Source: Roridomyces roridus (Eukaryota; Basidiomycota; Agaricomycetes; Agaricales; Mycenaceae). Taken from it: a stretch of DNA of 64,000 nt. Positions 32,830-44,330 of the stretch are shown piece by piece. The stretch lies in the NCBI GenBank assembly GCA_029378245.1, contig JARKIF010000012.1, positions 682,001 through 746,000 of the forward strand, in the 5' to 3' direction. Made by a program: the position numbers and the translations under genes. Under the pieces are notes generated by a model. That model was not told where the DNA came from, did not search any database, and worked only from the letters and a program-made list of their open reading frames with translations. Numbering within the stretch: position 1 is the stretch's first letter; each line of letters starts with the position of its first letter.

Positions 32830-34826
32830 TCAGAGCAACGCGACAAAGACATCGTCAAGGAAGGTCCAAGCAGGCGCAGCACCACCCTGGAACGCAAGGA
32901 CGTCACTGCCCGTGCCGACAACGTTGAACTGCTCCGGGGTGTACTGCTGGAATCCCTTGACCGTCCCGACCACCTTGTTATTCCACAGCACATTCACGGC
33001 TGCCGGCGCCTCAAGCTGCTCGCCCGAGAACGCGTTGGAGACGAAGACCTGCACGACGTAGTTCTTGCCATCCTCCGTCTTGAGGGGCTGGGCGGGCGTG
33101 AGCGTGCCAGAGTCGCTGTCGTCACCGAAGGCGGCGCCGAGCAGACCCGAGCCATGGCCGGTGTGTGCGTAAGGGGGGAAGAAGAAGATCGTGGCATCCT
33201 CATCGCCGCCGGCCTGGGAGGTGCCGACCCAGTTGGTGTACGAGGGCTCGAAGCAGAAGTCATCGCACTCGGTGAAGCCCTCAAAGCCACCATCGACAAC
33301 GACAGACTTGCGGGCGTATCCACGAGAGAGGGTGACGACGAGGTCGCCCTGGCCAAAGTTCACCGCAGTCGATTCGTCCGCGACGAGGTAGTACTGCGTA
33401 GGGAGCGGGTTAGCGACAGTGGGCGGCGACAGTGCAAGGACGCACCATGGAGCAAGTGTAAGGTAGTGGGCACGCCGTCGACGACCGCACGCCAGATGTT
33501 AAAGTATTGGCACACGCCGCCAACGGGGTCGTAGCCGCGACCATTGCAAAGAGTGGCACAAGCTTCGGGGTCGTAGCGGTCCAGGAAGGCGAAGCCCATG
33601 TACTGCAGATGGCGTTAGTGATGAAATGGCAGAGAAACGGACGGAGGAAGAATGAAGGATGTCTCGAAGGTAAGGTATCGGAGGATACCGAAGGGAGTAG
33701 GGGGGAGAGGTGCAAGGGTGTAAAGACGGAGAGGTGCAAGACGGAGAGGTCGGAAGAGAGGTAATGGACATGCGGAAGGAAGGAAGTCCCGGGCCGAGTG
33801 GAAAATACGATGTACAGAAAGCAAGATGGAAGCATAGGGGCAGAGAGGGAAGAAAAGAAGGCAAGAAAGGATCGACGCACCCCAGGCGCATTGTTCGCTC
33901 CGCCCGTGGGGCCAAACACGAGATCATACCCTTCGGGGGTCGGAGGGTCTGTGAGATCCTTGGCCGCCCAGCCACTGCTCTGGGTGATGTATGTGAGAGG
34001 TACCGGCTCATCGCCGACCTGCAGCGGGGTTAGATGGAGATTTGCCGCGTCATGGCACGGACGGACCTGAGGGTATGACGCCTGTCCGCCGAAATTGGTC
34101 TTCTCAGGTAGTATTGTGGATATCGCCGTACGCCGCACACTTGAGGTTGGACTTTTCGGAGAAGACAAAGTCGAGGAGCTCGTTATTGAATTCATAGTAC
34201 AAGTTGACGAATTCTGCGCACGGGGTCAGTTCATGAGATGAGGATAGAAATAGCCAAACACACCGCAACCGTCGACCTTGTCAGCAGAAGGCGAGACAAT
34301 CCTTGACGTTGTACGTCGCGTTGTTGACCACCGTGTAAGTCAAATAAGCCGTCCCTGCACGGCAAAGTCAGTGAAAGAACGCGTCATGAGTGTGGGAGAC
34401 ATACCCTCAATGGACGCATCGTGAACGCCGGCGGCCTTTGGGGCAAAGACCTCGATGTACTCGCCCGGCTGGGAGGTCTGACGCTTACGACGGCGGCTCG
34501 AGTCGGCTACGCTGGCAACGGTGGAGTTGACAAGGTCGCCATCCACGGCGGTGACAGTGGTGGCCGGGACGTTGTCACTGGGGGCGGCAGTGACGGGGAC
34601 GGCACTCTTCTGATTGACCTGACCGGCGGTGTCGGCAATGGCATCGTTGTCAGGCGTGGGGGCGGGTGTGTCATCCGCGGGCTGGTTCAAGTCGCCTTGC
34701 TTGCCAGGGGGGACGATGGCAGAGGCCGCTGGTAGTTAGGGTGAGCGGCAAGGAAGAGATGTGATGGGTGGAAAACGCACCCAAGAGAAGAGAAGCAAGC
34801 GCAAGGAGACGCGTCGGGGAAGGCAT
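32830..34826 (-). CDS. Large secreted protein with apple-like cysteine segments and a beta-rich end
   Basis: The start at 34826 gives a signal peptide (MPSPTRLLALASLLLAASA) across a GTGCGT intron. A low-complexity stretch (DDTPAPTPDNDA) follows, then a dibasic cluster SSRRRKRQT that looks like a Kex2/furin-type processing site. Two cysteine segments follow, each with a C...C...VDGC or ACATLC...GVCQYFNIWRAV pattern. They resemble PAN/apple-like modules of basidiomycete secreted proteins. The C-terminal third starts GFEGFTECDDFCFEPSYTNW and is a likely jelly-roll domain of the carbohydrate-binding type, ending FLDDVFVALL. An intron of 278 nt at 33603-33880 is five times longer than the others in the window. 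I recognise the architecture but not a function; cell-wall or extracellular matrix roles are plausible. Confidence 0.72.
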
Positions 34827-34887
34827 TGAGAAGGAGAAGGAGAGTGGGCAGTGGGAGTAGGATGTCGACAGCAAAATGTAACGCTGG

Positions 34888-34895
34888 CTTTTATA
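34888..34895 (-). promoter_or_regulatory. TATA box of the large secreted protein gene
   Basis: TATAAAAG on the minus strand, 62-69 nt before the ATG at 34826. Confidence 0.6.
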
Positions 34896-36071
34896 CGAAC
34901 CTTGGAACGAACTTGGGGCCCGGCGCGTGTCGTACATGGCTGCTCCGAGAAGGGGTACTGATGCCGGCGTGAAGTGGACTTTGTTCGTTCCTGCGGGTTT
35001 AGCGGCAAGATATTAAACTCGTGCTTTTGGCTATGTAGATTCCAGACGTCGTCGGGGCGTGATCTTTGCGATCTGTTGCTCTGGGTTGACCAGGGATCGT
35101 CGGAGGTAGAAACTCTGACGAGTCACCCTGGGCTACCACATCTCTGGAGCAAAAGAAACACCCAAAAGAAGGTCAGGAAGGCAGAGACTGAGTATGGACG
35201 TAGACATACAGCGTTCCGAGTCCAAGTTTCCTCGACATCCAGACAGGTCCACAGTCCAGAAAAGGCCCAGAACTCAAGATGTGACTTGACATTTGCATGA
35301 GCTGTAGGCGTGAAACCCGCGGTGGTGTCAAACGTTTTCCGGACAGATGTGGATGGCGCGGAGAGCAAGCAGGCATGTCTTATGTAATCCCTGATGGACC
35401 GCTTGCCACCGTCCGCCACCGCGCTCAAGGCTGGCTGCTTCTGTAAACCAAGCTCCCGCTTCTTCCCCCTGCTCGGCTGGAACGCATTCCTCTAGCAGTG
35501 CTGATAACCAGAAGATGCTGGCAAGACAGGCTTGATGCACAGGCCCTGGCGGCATGATTCTTGCGCGGCCGTAAATTAATATCGTCCTGCCTCGTGCGCG
35601 CTTCCAGGCCCGACGAAATCTATCATCAGGGCTTAGTGCGCCAGCACCCCGGCCTCGTGGATCTACATTGGACCAGAATACGTACTACTGTGGCTCCAGG
35701 GTCGTGTTGTCTTTTCGAGTCCACAAAGTGCTCCCCTGAATTTCTTAGCCCCAAGTTCCATAATTGAATTCCGCACTTGTTTCGCACCGAAACTTTCAGC
35801 CGACGTCTGTCTTGTCCCCCGTTGCTGCACTGCATTCCTGACTCCTCATCCGTTTCACGGGAAGAAAGTCGGAGTTGAAGCTGAAGCTCCCGCGCCCTCC
35901 AGAGCCCCTGAACCTTGCCTCCCCACTCCGCACTTCTCTTCTTGAACTGAAGACCCTACCTTCGGCCCTTGATCTCAATCTGTGGGGGTAGAAAGCCACG
36001 CTGTCCATCCAAAGTCAACACAAAACTCTGAACGGTGAGTAATACCGGACCGTATAGCGCCCAGTGTCCGA
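34896..36071. other. Gene-poor stretch
   Basis: Only short unrelated frames. The minus frames at 35123-35428 and 35328-35555 have no motif or splice context. I see no gene here. Confidence 0.35.
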
Positions 36072-37219
36072 CTAGCTGCTACCGACGCCTGTAGTACAGG
36101 TGCCCTTGTTCCTTACACTCTGAACGAGCCACCCGCACGTAGGCTCACTGCGGCTGATCCCTGCTGACGGATGCAGAAGGCTATTCTCAGCAACTTCATT
36201 CTTCCCATCCTTCCATTTCGAAGGATCGACAACGCCAACTGCCGCATACGGCGTCCACAACAGGCAAGTCACAGTTGTTGAACTGGTTTTGTTTCGGACT
36301 GACAGTACTATGTCATAGGACGACGTATGTTGCCTGGACTTGGGTAGCTGGGTCAATTACTGCCGGAGCACTGTCTCCGAGAATCCCGTTCCCATGTTTT
36401 GAATGGCCAGCCCTGGTAACCGCCTCAAACCTGCAGATTTTGATGTCGGCCAACTCACTTGCCCTGCTCCGGGGTCTTCCCTCTCCCGCAACAACCCTGG
36501 GTAATGTGTGCCCATGACACGACATTGTACCTGTGATACGACGGCAAGTTGTACCCTCCGTCCGGTGATCGTGGACTCGGATGTAATCATGCATTGTATG
36601 TATGTCTACCCTCTCATCAATGCCGCCGTCGGAACCGTCGGGAGGTAACAACATACCCGCTGTATCACAAAATCGAGCATTGCCAAGCTGCCTCAATTGT
36701 TTCAGCTTGTACCCCAACACTGGGCACATTTCGCCGCCAGGAGCCAGCCCCAGGCCTAAGATGCGTTCTATCTCGTCAGCTTTAGGTGACGCACTGCCCA
36801 TAGACTTCTGACAGATTGAGCAACGAACAACTTTGTAGTTTGATTCAGGCGGACATTCGCGCGGGCAACTTTCGCCGTTGAGCTTATATTTATTCTGCTT
36901 TCCGTTGTGCACTCACGATTCCGGGCTTCGCAGCAGAAGCCGACTCGGACTCCGTATCTTTTTCCATCCAGGGAATTCTGGCATGAGCGAACCATCTTCC
37001 ACCAAGCATGTACAATCTCGCTTCTCTAACCAATTTCTTATCGCCACACTGCACATTTTTCCTGTGCACATTTCTACCATTCTTTGAATCTGAGGTGCAA
37101 GGATGGTGGTACTCATCCCGCCTCGTCGGATGGCTCCCGATGCGGAAGAAGAAGAACTCAAATGCAACTTCCCTCGCAGGCCATTCATTCATAAAATGTG
37201 CGCAGTCCCGACCCCGCAT
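36072..37219 (-). CDS. Possible Cys-rich multi-exon gene, unrecognised
   Basis: Peptides on the minus strand look coding but cannot be joined with certainty. The upper piece ends TESESASAAKPGI before a GTGAGT donor near 36920. A 34-nt intron ending ATATAAG would lead to LNGESCPRECPPESNYKVVR and CSICQKSMGSASPKADEIER, with two CxxxC/CxxC cysteine pairs. A GTATGT donor near 36645 and a lower piece (VGVVDPSKWKDGKNEVAEN) follow. The proposed intron is shorter than others here. Cysteine spacing hints at a metal site, but no known domain is claimed. A relic is equally possible. Confidence 0.25.
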
Positions 37220-40200
37220 GGAAGTTACTAATATATATGGCAGAGGTGAAGAAAGACTTCACGAAATTCATTACAATAGAAAGGCGAGTAAGACAAGCCC
37301 GCACCCGCATGGTCACGGCCGACAGATACGTAGACAACAGCTTGATTGGTCACTCATTTCGGAATTTCCTTCTTCAGGGATGACCTATGCCTGTCGTCCA
37401 CTTTTACTGGCGCAGATCCGGGATTAAGAAGAAGGAGATCAAGATTTCATCCCGCAAATCGGTCGGGGAGGTGGTGTCGATCCCTCCCCGCCCGACAAGG
37501 CGCAGATTTAATGGATGTACGTCTGCACGCAGATGAACTTGAGAAGCACTATTCACCATGCAGAGATAACCCGTGTAAAGAGATCCGAGGGCCTTTGTGA
37601 AAGGAGGAGCTCGGTCGAATGTACGATCCGAGATGAATTTCTCATGATAGAAACTCTATCTCGTTGAACTATCCCCAAATCCGAGGCATCCTTCAATTAC
37701 ATCACTCCGCACCTGTTCAAACTTGCTACCCAATTAATTCAACCTGTACAGTGCATCGCTTGGCATGGTTCGACAAATTCCTTTTGCACGACCTTCTGTA
37801 AAACCAGATCCCTGGTACATTTTACGTAACCTTGGCCCTTGGTATCATGCGGCGTCCAATAAGGAGGACACCGCCCCTCCGCCGGGTGGTGAGCGGAACT
37901 ACGAAGTAAGTAGCCTACTTACTTGCTTAGCATCCGCACGGTCCGCACCCGAAGTACCTGTGCGCGGGCCAGAAACTTTGTTCTGAACCAGGTCGGCTGG
38001 GTCTCAGTTTACAAGTTAACTTAGCGCTGAGCATTCTGTTTGAGGCCGCCGCCGCGGGACCACGAATATGAGCCTAAAACCAAGGACGCCACCGTGCATT
38101 CAGAGGTGGCAGTGGCAGGAATCATACAAACTGTTGGTCCTCCCGCCGAACGTCCTCCGCCGAACTATTATGATACAAAGATTGTATCGCTTCGTTGTCG
38201 CTTCGACACCGCGCGGCGTTGCATCAGACTCGAACGAAAGGTTTTCAAGAACAAGTTGGCGAAATTGGTCAAATAAGGGAGAGTCAAGTTCAAGGTGGCA
38301 CGGTGGTATTTATTTCACTGCGAGTACGCGCTGAGGCAAGTTCACACGTTTCTGAGGTTTTTTATTCTAGCCAGGATCCCAGGAGAAGGGAAGAGAAAAT
38401 CAAACCCGACTCAAAGATACAGCTGCCGCCAAATCATTTCCCAACCAGGCCATAAGTACAAGAGAGACTCAGCAGTGATAAGGTCACATCATATCAGCAG
38501 GATCAGTGACCAGGTCACCAGACTAATGGAGTGCCATAGGATCCAGAAAAGCGCGTCGCGGACGCGACCGACGCGTGATACGGTGGTACGAAGAGGTGTT
38601 TTTAAACTCCGACCACAACACCAAATTTGATGGCCAATGTACCATCGGTTGATGGTGTTGGGTAATGCGTCAAAAGGCCGCTGTAACTGGACTGATTGCC
38701 TGGCGGTCCGTTCGCATCCCGCCCGAGTGATTGCCGAACAGCCAGCGACGGTCAGCTTCGGATCCGAAAGCCCGGTTGTGTCAGTGTCCGCCCGATCCCG
38801 CAGAAGTACTCAGCATTTCGAGTAAGCATCCCCTCTGTAGGCTGGAGCAATTTAAACGTCGAATTGCCTCCGGCCGTTTGAATAGAATCCTTCAAGTTTT
38901 ATGTCGGATATCGGACCGGGTGATGAAGCAAATGATGTCCGCGCACTCCGGATTCTGGTTTACGGGCGTCGGGAGCTCTTGAAAGACGATTTTCAAGAGG
39001 ACGGTGAATTTCGTTCTGGAAAGTCAACCAGGCTGATGCCGACGATGTTCGGCAGCGGGGAGCTACGGCATGTTGAGATTTTTAATCAGGGATTTGAACA
39101 TACATATTTTACACGGCATGGTCCCACGCTGTCGTGCCTCCTTCGAAGGAGCGCAAACAAATAAGTATTGCCCAAATACGCACTCAAGCTGCTTGTAGTT
39201 GAATATCTCCTCCAGTCGCCCGCGTCCGGAAGACGAGGCCCACCCAGCTCAAAAGGAGCGACCCACAGCTCACTTGCGAGCCGAAAGCAAGCAATTTGGA
39301 TTCAGCGGGTACAACAACTCGCACAGCATCATGAATATATTGGTGATGCGGGGTATCCGGCGGACGTTGACTGGAATCGCATGCAGTAACCACCCGACTC
39401 CCGTCTTCAGTGCTAGGATGTGAAGCAAGTCCATACATACGGTTGCATCGTCCCGGATTCCGGTTCTCAACAAAGGTTAGGTGGATCAGTCTTACAAAAG
39501 CTGACAAAATTTGCAAGGCGCAATACTGGCGCAATGGTATTTACTGTATAGGATTGTCAGGCTGCAAAGCACGGAGACAGAGGATGTATTTCTGGAGAGT
39601 GCCAATCCGGCGATCCCGAAGACTCAAATGATCATAATCAACATTTTCGAAAGTCAAGGCGCGCGCCTAGGCCCAGCGGCCTCCTTCATTATCTCTGGCG
39701 AGTCTCAGCCTCCCGGCTATCCGGATTCCGAACAGAATTGATATCCAAGCTCAGGCGCCGCGGACCTGTCTACGTCCTCTGTTGCAAATCGCAAGAGTCG
39801 GAGTCTGGACACTAGTTGGATTCCCTCCTCGGAAAAAGATCTTCGAGGACTTGGCAAAAATTCCGTGGATCTTCGAAGATCTTCCTCCGGTAAAAATCTT
39901 CCCCAGCTCAGCGAACGCTGATTCCGCTTAAGCTCTTAACGCTGGAGCTCGCCTCGCACCATCGGACGAATAAATGCTCCGTTCAATGGTGGCTCGCCAG
40001 GATCACACTTTCCTCAAGCAACGGCGCATGGTGCCACTGACGTCTGGGAAACCATTCCGGGCGGCATTACGACAAATTCTTGTGGGCCCGCCTTAGCAAT
40101 AAACATCACCATACGCACCGCCTTCGAAGTGGGTTTTTGCGGATACTCCGAGAAGCCCGCACCGCTTTGGGACTTCGAGGACGTCTTTGTTTTGCCGGTA

Positions 40201-40438
40201 CTAGCCCAGAGACCTGTGTATATTAGTTTGAGGTGATGACATTTTCGTCCGACCGGACTGATGTATGTATTGCTGAGGCTTCATCTCATCCTCCAAGCTT
40301 ACCTCCAGAGGTCGACGTCTCCGCTATACAACGAAATAATACTTAAGACATCCCACACAGGACTGTCATCCTCATACCCAGCTTCTCCAGCAACAAATCC
40401 AACCGACAATCCTCGCCTCACACTACAGAATTAGCACA
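37220..40438. other. Gene-poor stretch, possible repeat relics
   Basis: Over 3 kb without any gene I can support; the frames are short and show no motifs. A perfect 14-bp palindrome GATCTTCGAAGATC lies at 39868-39881, inside a longer GATCTTC-rich patch (39836-39892). The DUF6593 promoter should lie in the last 150 nt. Confidence 0.4.
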
Positions 40439-41136
40439 ATGCTCAACCCATACACTCAAGCTTGGCAAAACGGACAGTCAAACTCAAACAGCCAAAATTG
40501 TCGTCCTTCCATCTTCGGGGCTCTCCCCTACTCCACCCCCGACGGCGCCACCCCGACATTCTTCTCCTTCCGCTTCACGTCGTTCAACCCAAACGTGTTG
40601 AACTGCGTCATACTCGGTCCCCAGTCCCGCCCGTACTTCCGCATCGTGACAGACACGCCCCTCCCCGGCGTGTCGGTGTTGCAGAGCTCGAATGGCCAGA
40701 ACGTGGCGTTGGTGCAGTGGCATCGGCACCCGGAGATCGAGATTCGGGGAGTCGTAAATAGACAGCGCACCTCCGCCGCGTTGAGTTTATCCAGAGACCA
40801 GACGTTCGTTGGATTCCTCCTATTCTATCCGCCGGATCACTCACACGGTATTTTGAACAACAGTTCGAGAAGTATGACCGTGAATAGGACGACGATGACT
40901 TTCGTACCGCGTCAGGACAACTTTATTTGGGTGGGTTCAATTCTCTTCTTGTCGATACAAGTCACTCAGGAATCTAGATCTACGACGGAGACTCACAGAC
41001 TGACATCCTCGGCCGCATTTCGCGAGCCCAGGATTCCATCCACCTCGAATTGACGGGCGAGGCGATTCACAGTGGCCTGCTCGAATCGGCTGTCATGGCC
41101 GCGTTCCTCCTGCAGTGCGGCAGGAATATAGATTGA
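40439..41136 (+). CDS. DUF6593-domain protein
   Basis: A protein of a family common in Agaricomycetes and of unknown function. The start MLNPYTQAWQNGQSNSNSQN is followed by the DUF6593 pattern: TSFNPNVLNCVILGPQSRPY, FRIVTDTP, ALVQWHRHPEIEIRGVVNRQ and RTSAALSLSRDQ. A GTTCGT...CAACAG intron then joins DQT to SRSMTVNRTTMTFVP. A second intron (GTGGGT...ATCTAG) joins DNFIW to IYDGDSQTDILGRISRAQD. The end, ESAVMAAFLLQCGRNID, is the family's typical C-terminus and fixes the stop at 41134-41136. Skipping the last intron would give a spurious stop. The predicted fold is a compact beta structure related to tubby-like proteins. Length is about 198 residues. It stands alone between gene-poor DNA and the split F-box gene. 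Confidence 0.85.
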
Positions 41137-42021
41137 ATGTCATGAGCTCTAGCTCTTAGTATAATCGCTCAACTATCTACTCTATTCGTATTTCAACCCT
41201 GTTGTGTAGTTATGATAATACATAAGCTAGTCAGACGAATTCGTCCATTTTGCAACATGCCGAAACGGCCTTTGATCTCCGATGTGAGAAATCGAAGCAT
41301 ACAGGATGTTCAACGTTCAACCACGCCATTATGCGGCCTCTCGGCCGAAAAGAGACGTTAGATACTATTCGTGGAAAGATTCCGAATGTTATGTAACGCA
41401 AATGCAACGTTGAACGTTCACCATAAGCCGATCAAACGATTTTCCCCGCTCACGGCACTCCGCCAACTTACAGAAATCCTTGTTCAAGCTCCAAGTACTA
41501 TCTCATCGGAGTCGTGAATTCGGTCCGGAGGCCGTATCCCAATCCCCGTTCCCGCGCGCTAAGCGCTAATCACGTATCTACCCACTGGCACACCGGGTTG
41601 CTCAATTGCTGAAACGGCACAAATCCGGTTTCCTGGCCAGCCAGTCCAGTCAAGGAATGAGCTCGGGGGCCGGAATCTAAGCGAGGACTCGAGTCCCGTA
41701 CATATGTTTGATTGAAAGAATATCAGAATATTTCGCGACTGGAAGTTTGAACATCGGGACTCCACTCGGGGTAGCTGCCTCGGTGTCCCGTATTAACAGC
41801 GCTTAAGCGGTCGTGTCCATCCGAAATCCTCCGAGAACACTTGCTTGTTCCGGCCGCCCTGAAAACAGTCTTTGGAGACTCCGGCAAGAAGCGGAGAGCC
41901 ACTTGAAACGCATAAATCCATTGGATAGAATCGAAACAAAGAAGTTAGTGTTGCCATAATCATAATGAACCCGCCCGCTACACGGAGAACCCCGGTCCAA
42001 CCCCAACCGACGTACGCCAGC
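41137..42021. other. Intergenic with a short inverted repeat
   Basis: GTTCAACGTTCAA at 41308-41320 is mirrored by the related GTTGAACGTT block at 41409-41418, about 90 nt apart. A minus frame at 41793-42152 encodes a hydrophobic stretch next to the F-box C-half, but it lacks family support. Confidence 0.4.
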
Positions 42022-43135
42022 TCAAAGGTCCAGGCCAATAAAAGAAACGCGAAGGAGGGAATCCTGTGAACCAACATTAGTGAGCAGGTCTCGAAAATAA
42101 CCACAAGGCTTCTGGTTGCACGCACGTAGCTCATGCACCTCAAATACATCACGCGCCCTCGAGCGCGGAAGTATGCCTTCAGTCGATGACAGCGCTTCCT
42201 TCAACCAATCAACCGTACTCTGCGCCTCGGCTGCTACCCTCCCAGAGAACCCCCTCCCCCGCGCACGAGGAGTTCTATACGCGAAACACGTAAAGCAGAG
42301 CGAGCGCAATGCGTCGCCGGCAAGGTGTGGCTGATTGAGCGCGGCGTCCAGCGCGGCGAATGGGAGGTATTCGAAAAGGATGCTGGGGTGGAACTCGCCG
42401 TCGAACCCGCCTACACGGAGGTCAATCGTTATGTGGGCGAGCGAGTTGGGGCCGAGGGTGCTGAGGACGAAGATGGTCCATGGGAGTGGGTTGGAGTCTG
42501 CGGAGATGCCGAGGGATAGGCGGAGGTCCGTAAGATTGCGGAGGCCGCTGAGATTGATGTAATTTGCGGGAGTGGGCCAGCCTGGGAGTTGCATCAGCAC
42601 GGAAGGCACAGTGGAGGACAAGAAGTAAATGTACTGGAGTAGATGGGCTGGAGATGCAGCGATTCGAGCGTTTCACTGACGTGATTCAACAACGATTCGA
42701 CATGGGGCATGTCGTCCATCGGGTGAAAGCCGAGTCGCAGCTCGCGGAGAGCACGAAAGGTCGGGATGGTGATGGCCCATGAGAATACGCTTGGGAGGTA
42801 CACCGTGTCGAGTACGGTCAGAGATTCGCAGCTCTCCGGCCACGGTGCCGCCCCCACTTGTTCGGTAAGCTCCGCATCAGCGCCAATATCCCCCGCCCGG
42901 GCAATCTCGGAAAGCTTTATTCTCCTCGGACTCTTGCAGCCCCTGAAAATGGAGATATCCGCCAGTTCGAAGCCAGTGAGGTCCACATCAAGCATCGCAG
43001 GAGAGTTGATGAGGCGGTGAATCGAAATCTGCAAGATCTCGGGGAGACCGCTCCAAGATTCACTTGCCAGACGGATGTGCAGACTCTGCACTCGTGCCGG
43101 GCGCACGTCAGCGAGCATATCCAGTAGAGTAGGCA
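42022..43135 (-). pseudogene. F-box/LRR-like gene, C-terminal half (3' of the insertion)
   Basis: The minus strand encodes leucine-rich segments: LLDMLADVRPARVQSLHIRL, FRALRELRLGFHPMDDM and LESLHLQPIYSS. A 54-nt intron (GTACAT...CTCCCAG) joins to WPTPANYINLSG, and coding ends DSLLRVSFIGLDL at 42022. There is no F-box and no convincing start of its own. The missing N-terminal half lies at 48825-49195 on the same strand. The two are separated by the 5.7-kb element and share the 7-bp repeat. Joining them after removing the element and one repeat gives the in-frame junction DETLP-T-LLDML. The split gene cannot make its normal protein unless the insert is removed. Confidence 0.85.
43129..43135. 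repeat. Target-site duplication, left copy (GTAGGCA)
   Basis: GTAGGCA immediately left of the element, identical to 48825-48831 on its right. The 8th flanking base differs on either side, so the perfect duplication is 7 bp. Confidence 0.8.
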
Positions 43136-43260
43136 CACCAGTGCATGGGGGAATGATGTATCACCAATGGCGAAACAGCACAAGTAAGTGATGCATGATT
43201 GGTGCTCCCTGACCGCTGACCGTGATGCATCACTCACCACTGGCATTTTTGGCCATACCA
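43136..43260 (+). repeat. Left terminal inverted repeat
   Basis: About 100-125 bp pairing with 48700-48824. Similarity continues past the palindrome with CACTCACCACTGG, against CACCCACCACTGG on the right. Confidence 0.8.
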
Positions 43261-43617
43261 CAGTGAGGAGACCATCGTCTACGCTGCCTGCCACAATGAG
43301 CTCGAAGGTTCCGTTTTGGGAAGGTCATCACACGTCATTCCTCGGTGTGATCAGCGGCAACAAAACATCGCTCTTCGTCCCCATCAACGATGAGCTCGCT
43401 GCCACCATGCAAAATTTTCATTAAATACGAATAAAATCTGTAAAAATTCCTCGAGCTCGTAGCAGAACACTCAAATGCATTCACGGCTGTACTATCCCGT
43501 GAAAAGTGTAGGAAAATGCAGGAGTAGTCGTCTCGGCACGGACATACAGGGTGCCATGTGTGGAATTCTACATGAATCGACAGATCGTGCTACACGGCCG
43601 CGGGTACTTAAGCACGT

Positions 43618-44330
43618 CCTAGACCCAGTCGAGCTCCAGCTTGCGCCCGTGCCTTCGCCCTGGATCCTCGCCCGCGTTCCCGTCCGCTACACTTGCCTCC
43701 GTCGTCTTCGCCCTGCTCACCGCCCACGCCCACACCAGCGCCCGCAACCCGCCCGCCACACCCGTCCCACTCGGTCTCGTCTACGTCTGCGTCTGCGTCT
43801 GCGTCTGCTCTCACCCGCACCCGGATCTGCAGTAGCCATCGTCCTTGACTTTGCCAACGCAGTAAAGCTGGGAATGGACGAGGACGGTGACGGTGACGAG
43901 CGAGGACAGGAGTGAGTTGAGGGCGAACGAGGCAGATCGTGTCTCCCACAGCTGCAGCCTAGCGGCATAGGAGCGAGGACGGCGAGACGCAGCTGGCCTG
44001 ACACGTACGTCGTCGATACCTGCGTAGTCGCAGCCTCCAATGGGAGGGTTTCGTGCACGGGGCGGGGACAGGGACGGAGATGGGTGCGCTGGTGTAGCTG
44101 CGTGCACCGTAGCATCACAGCAAATGGGAATCGGTGGATGCGTCGTCCTGCTTGCATGCAGCAGACGGCAGTCAGGTCCAGGGCAGTCTGCGAGCGAGGC
44201 AGACCGAGGGCGTTGTCGGACGAAAGAGCTGGAAGTGAAGCCGGGGCTTTTGAGGGAAGGCGAGCGAGTGGCCACGACAGGGCACGGGGTACGACCGTGG
44301 GATGGATATGGCTTGCTTCATCGCAGGAAG
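43618..44330 (-). CDS. Candidate membrane-protein gene inside the element, GC-rich
   Basis: The minus strand ends in a natural-looking C-terminus (GRRHGRKLELDWV, stop at 43618). It is preceded by a hydrophobic helix (GVAGGLRALVWAWAVSRAK) and, upstream, another one (LNSLLSSLVTVTVLVHSQLY). A GTGAGA...CGTAG intron that contains the (GTCTGC)4 microsatellite could separate them, but the phases I tried do not join cleanly. An intron upstream near 44000 (acceptor GTGTCAG) is also likely. I infer a worn or mis-modelled multi-pass membrane protein of host origin. Family unknown. Confidence 0.35.
43787..43810. repeat. Hexanucleotide microsatellite (GTCTGC)4
   Basis: Four perfect copies, within a probable intron of the candidate membrane-protein gene. 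Confidence 0.9.

Noticed and set aside
41793..42152. Hydrophobic minus frame as a membrane tail of the F-box gene
   Set aside because: The F-box reading frame has its own stop at 42022, and no splice pair joins it to the hydrophobic stretch.
43222..43233. GTGATGCATCAC as a transcription factor site
   Set aside because: It occurs at mirrored positions in both terminal repeats of the element, so it is better explained as part of the TIR.
43188..43424. Short plus-strand frame ending INDELAATMQNFH just inside the left TIR
   Set aside because: It starts within the terminal repeat, has no motif and no splice context.
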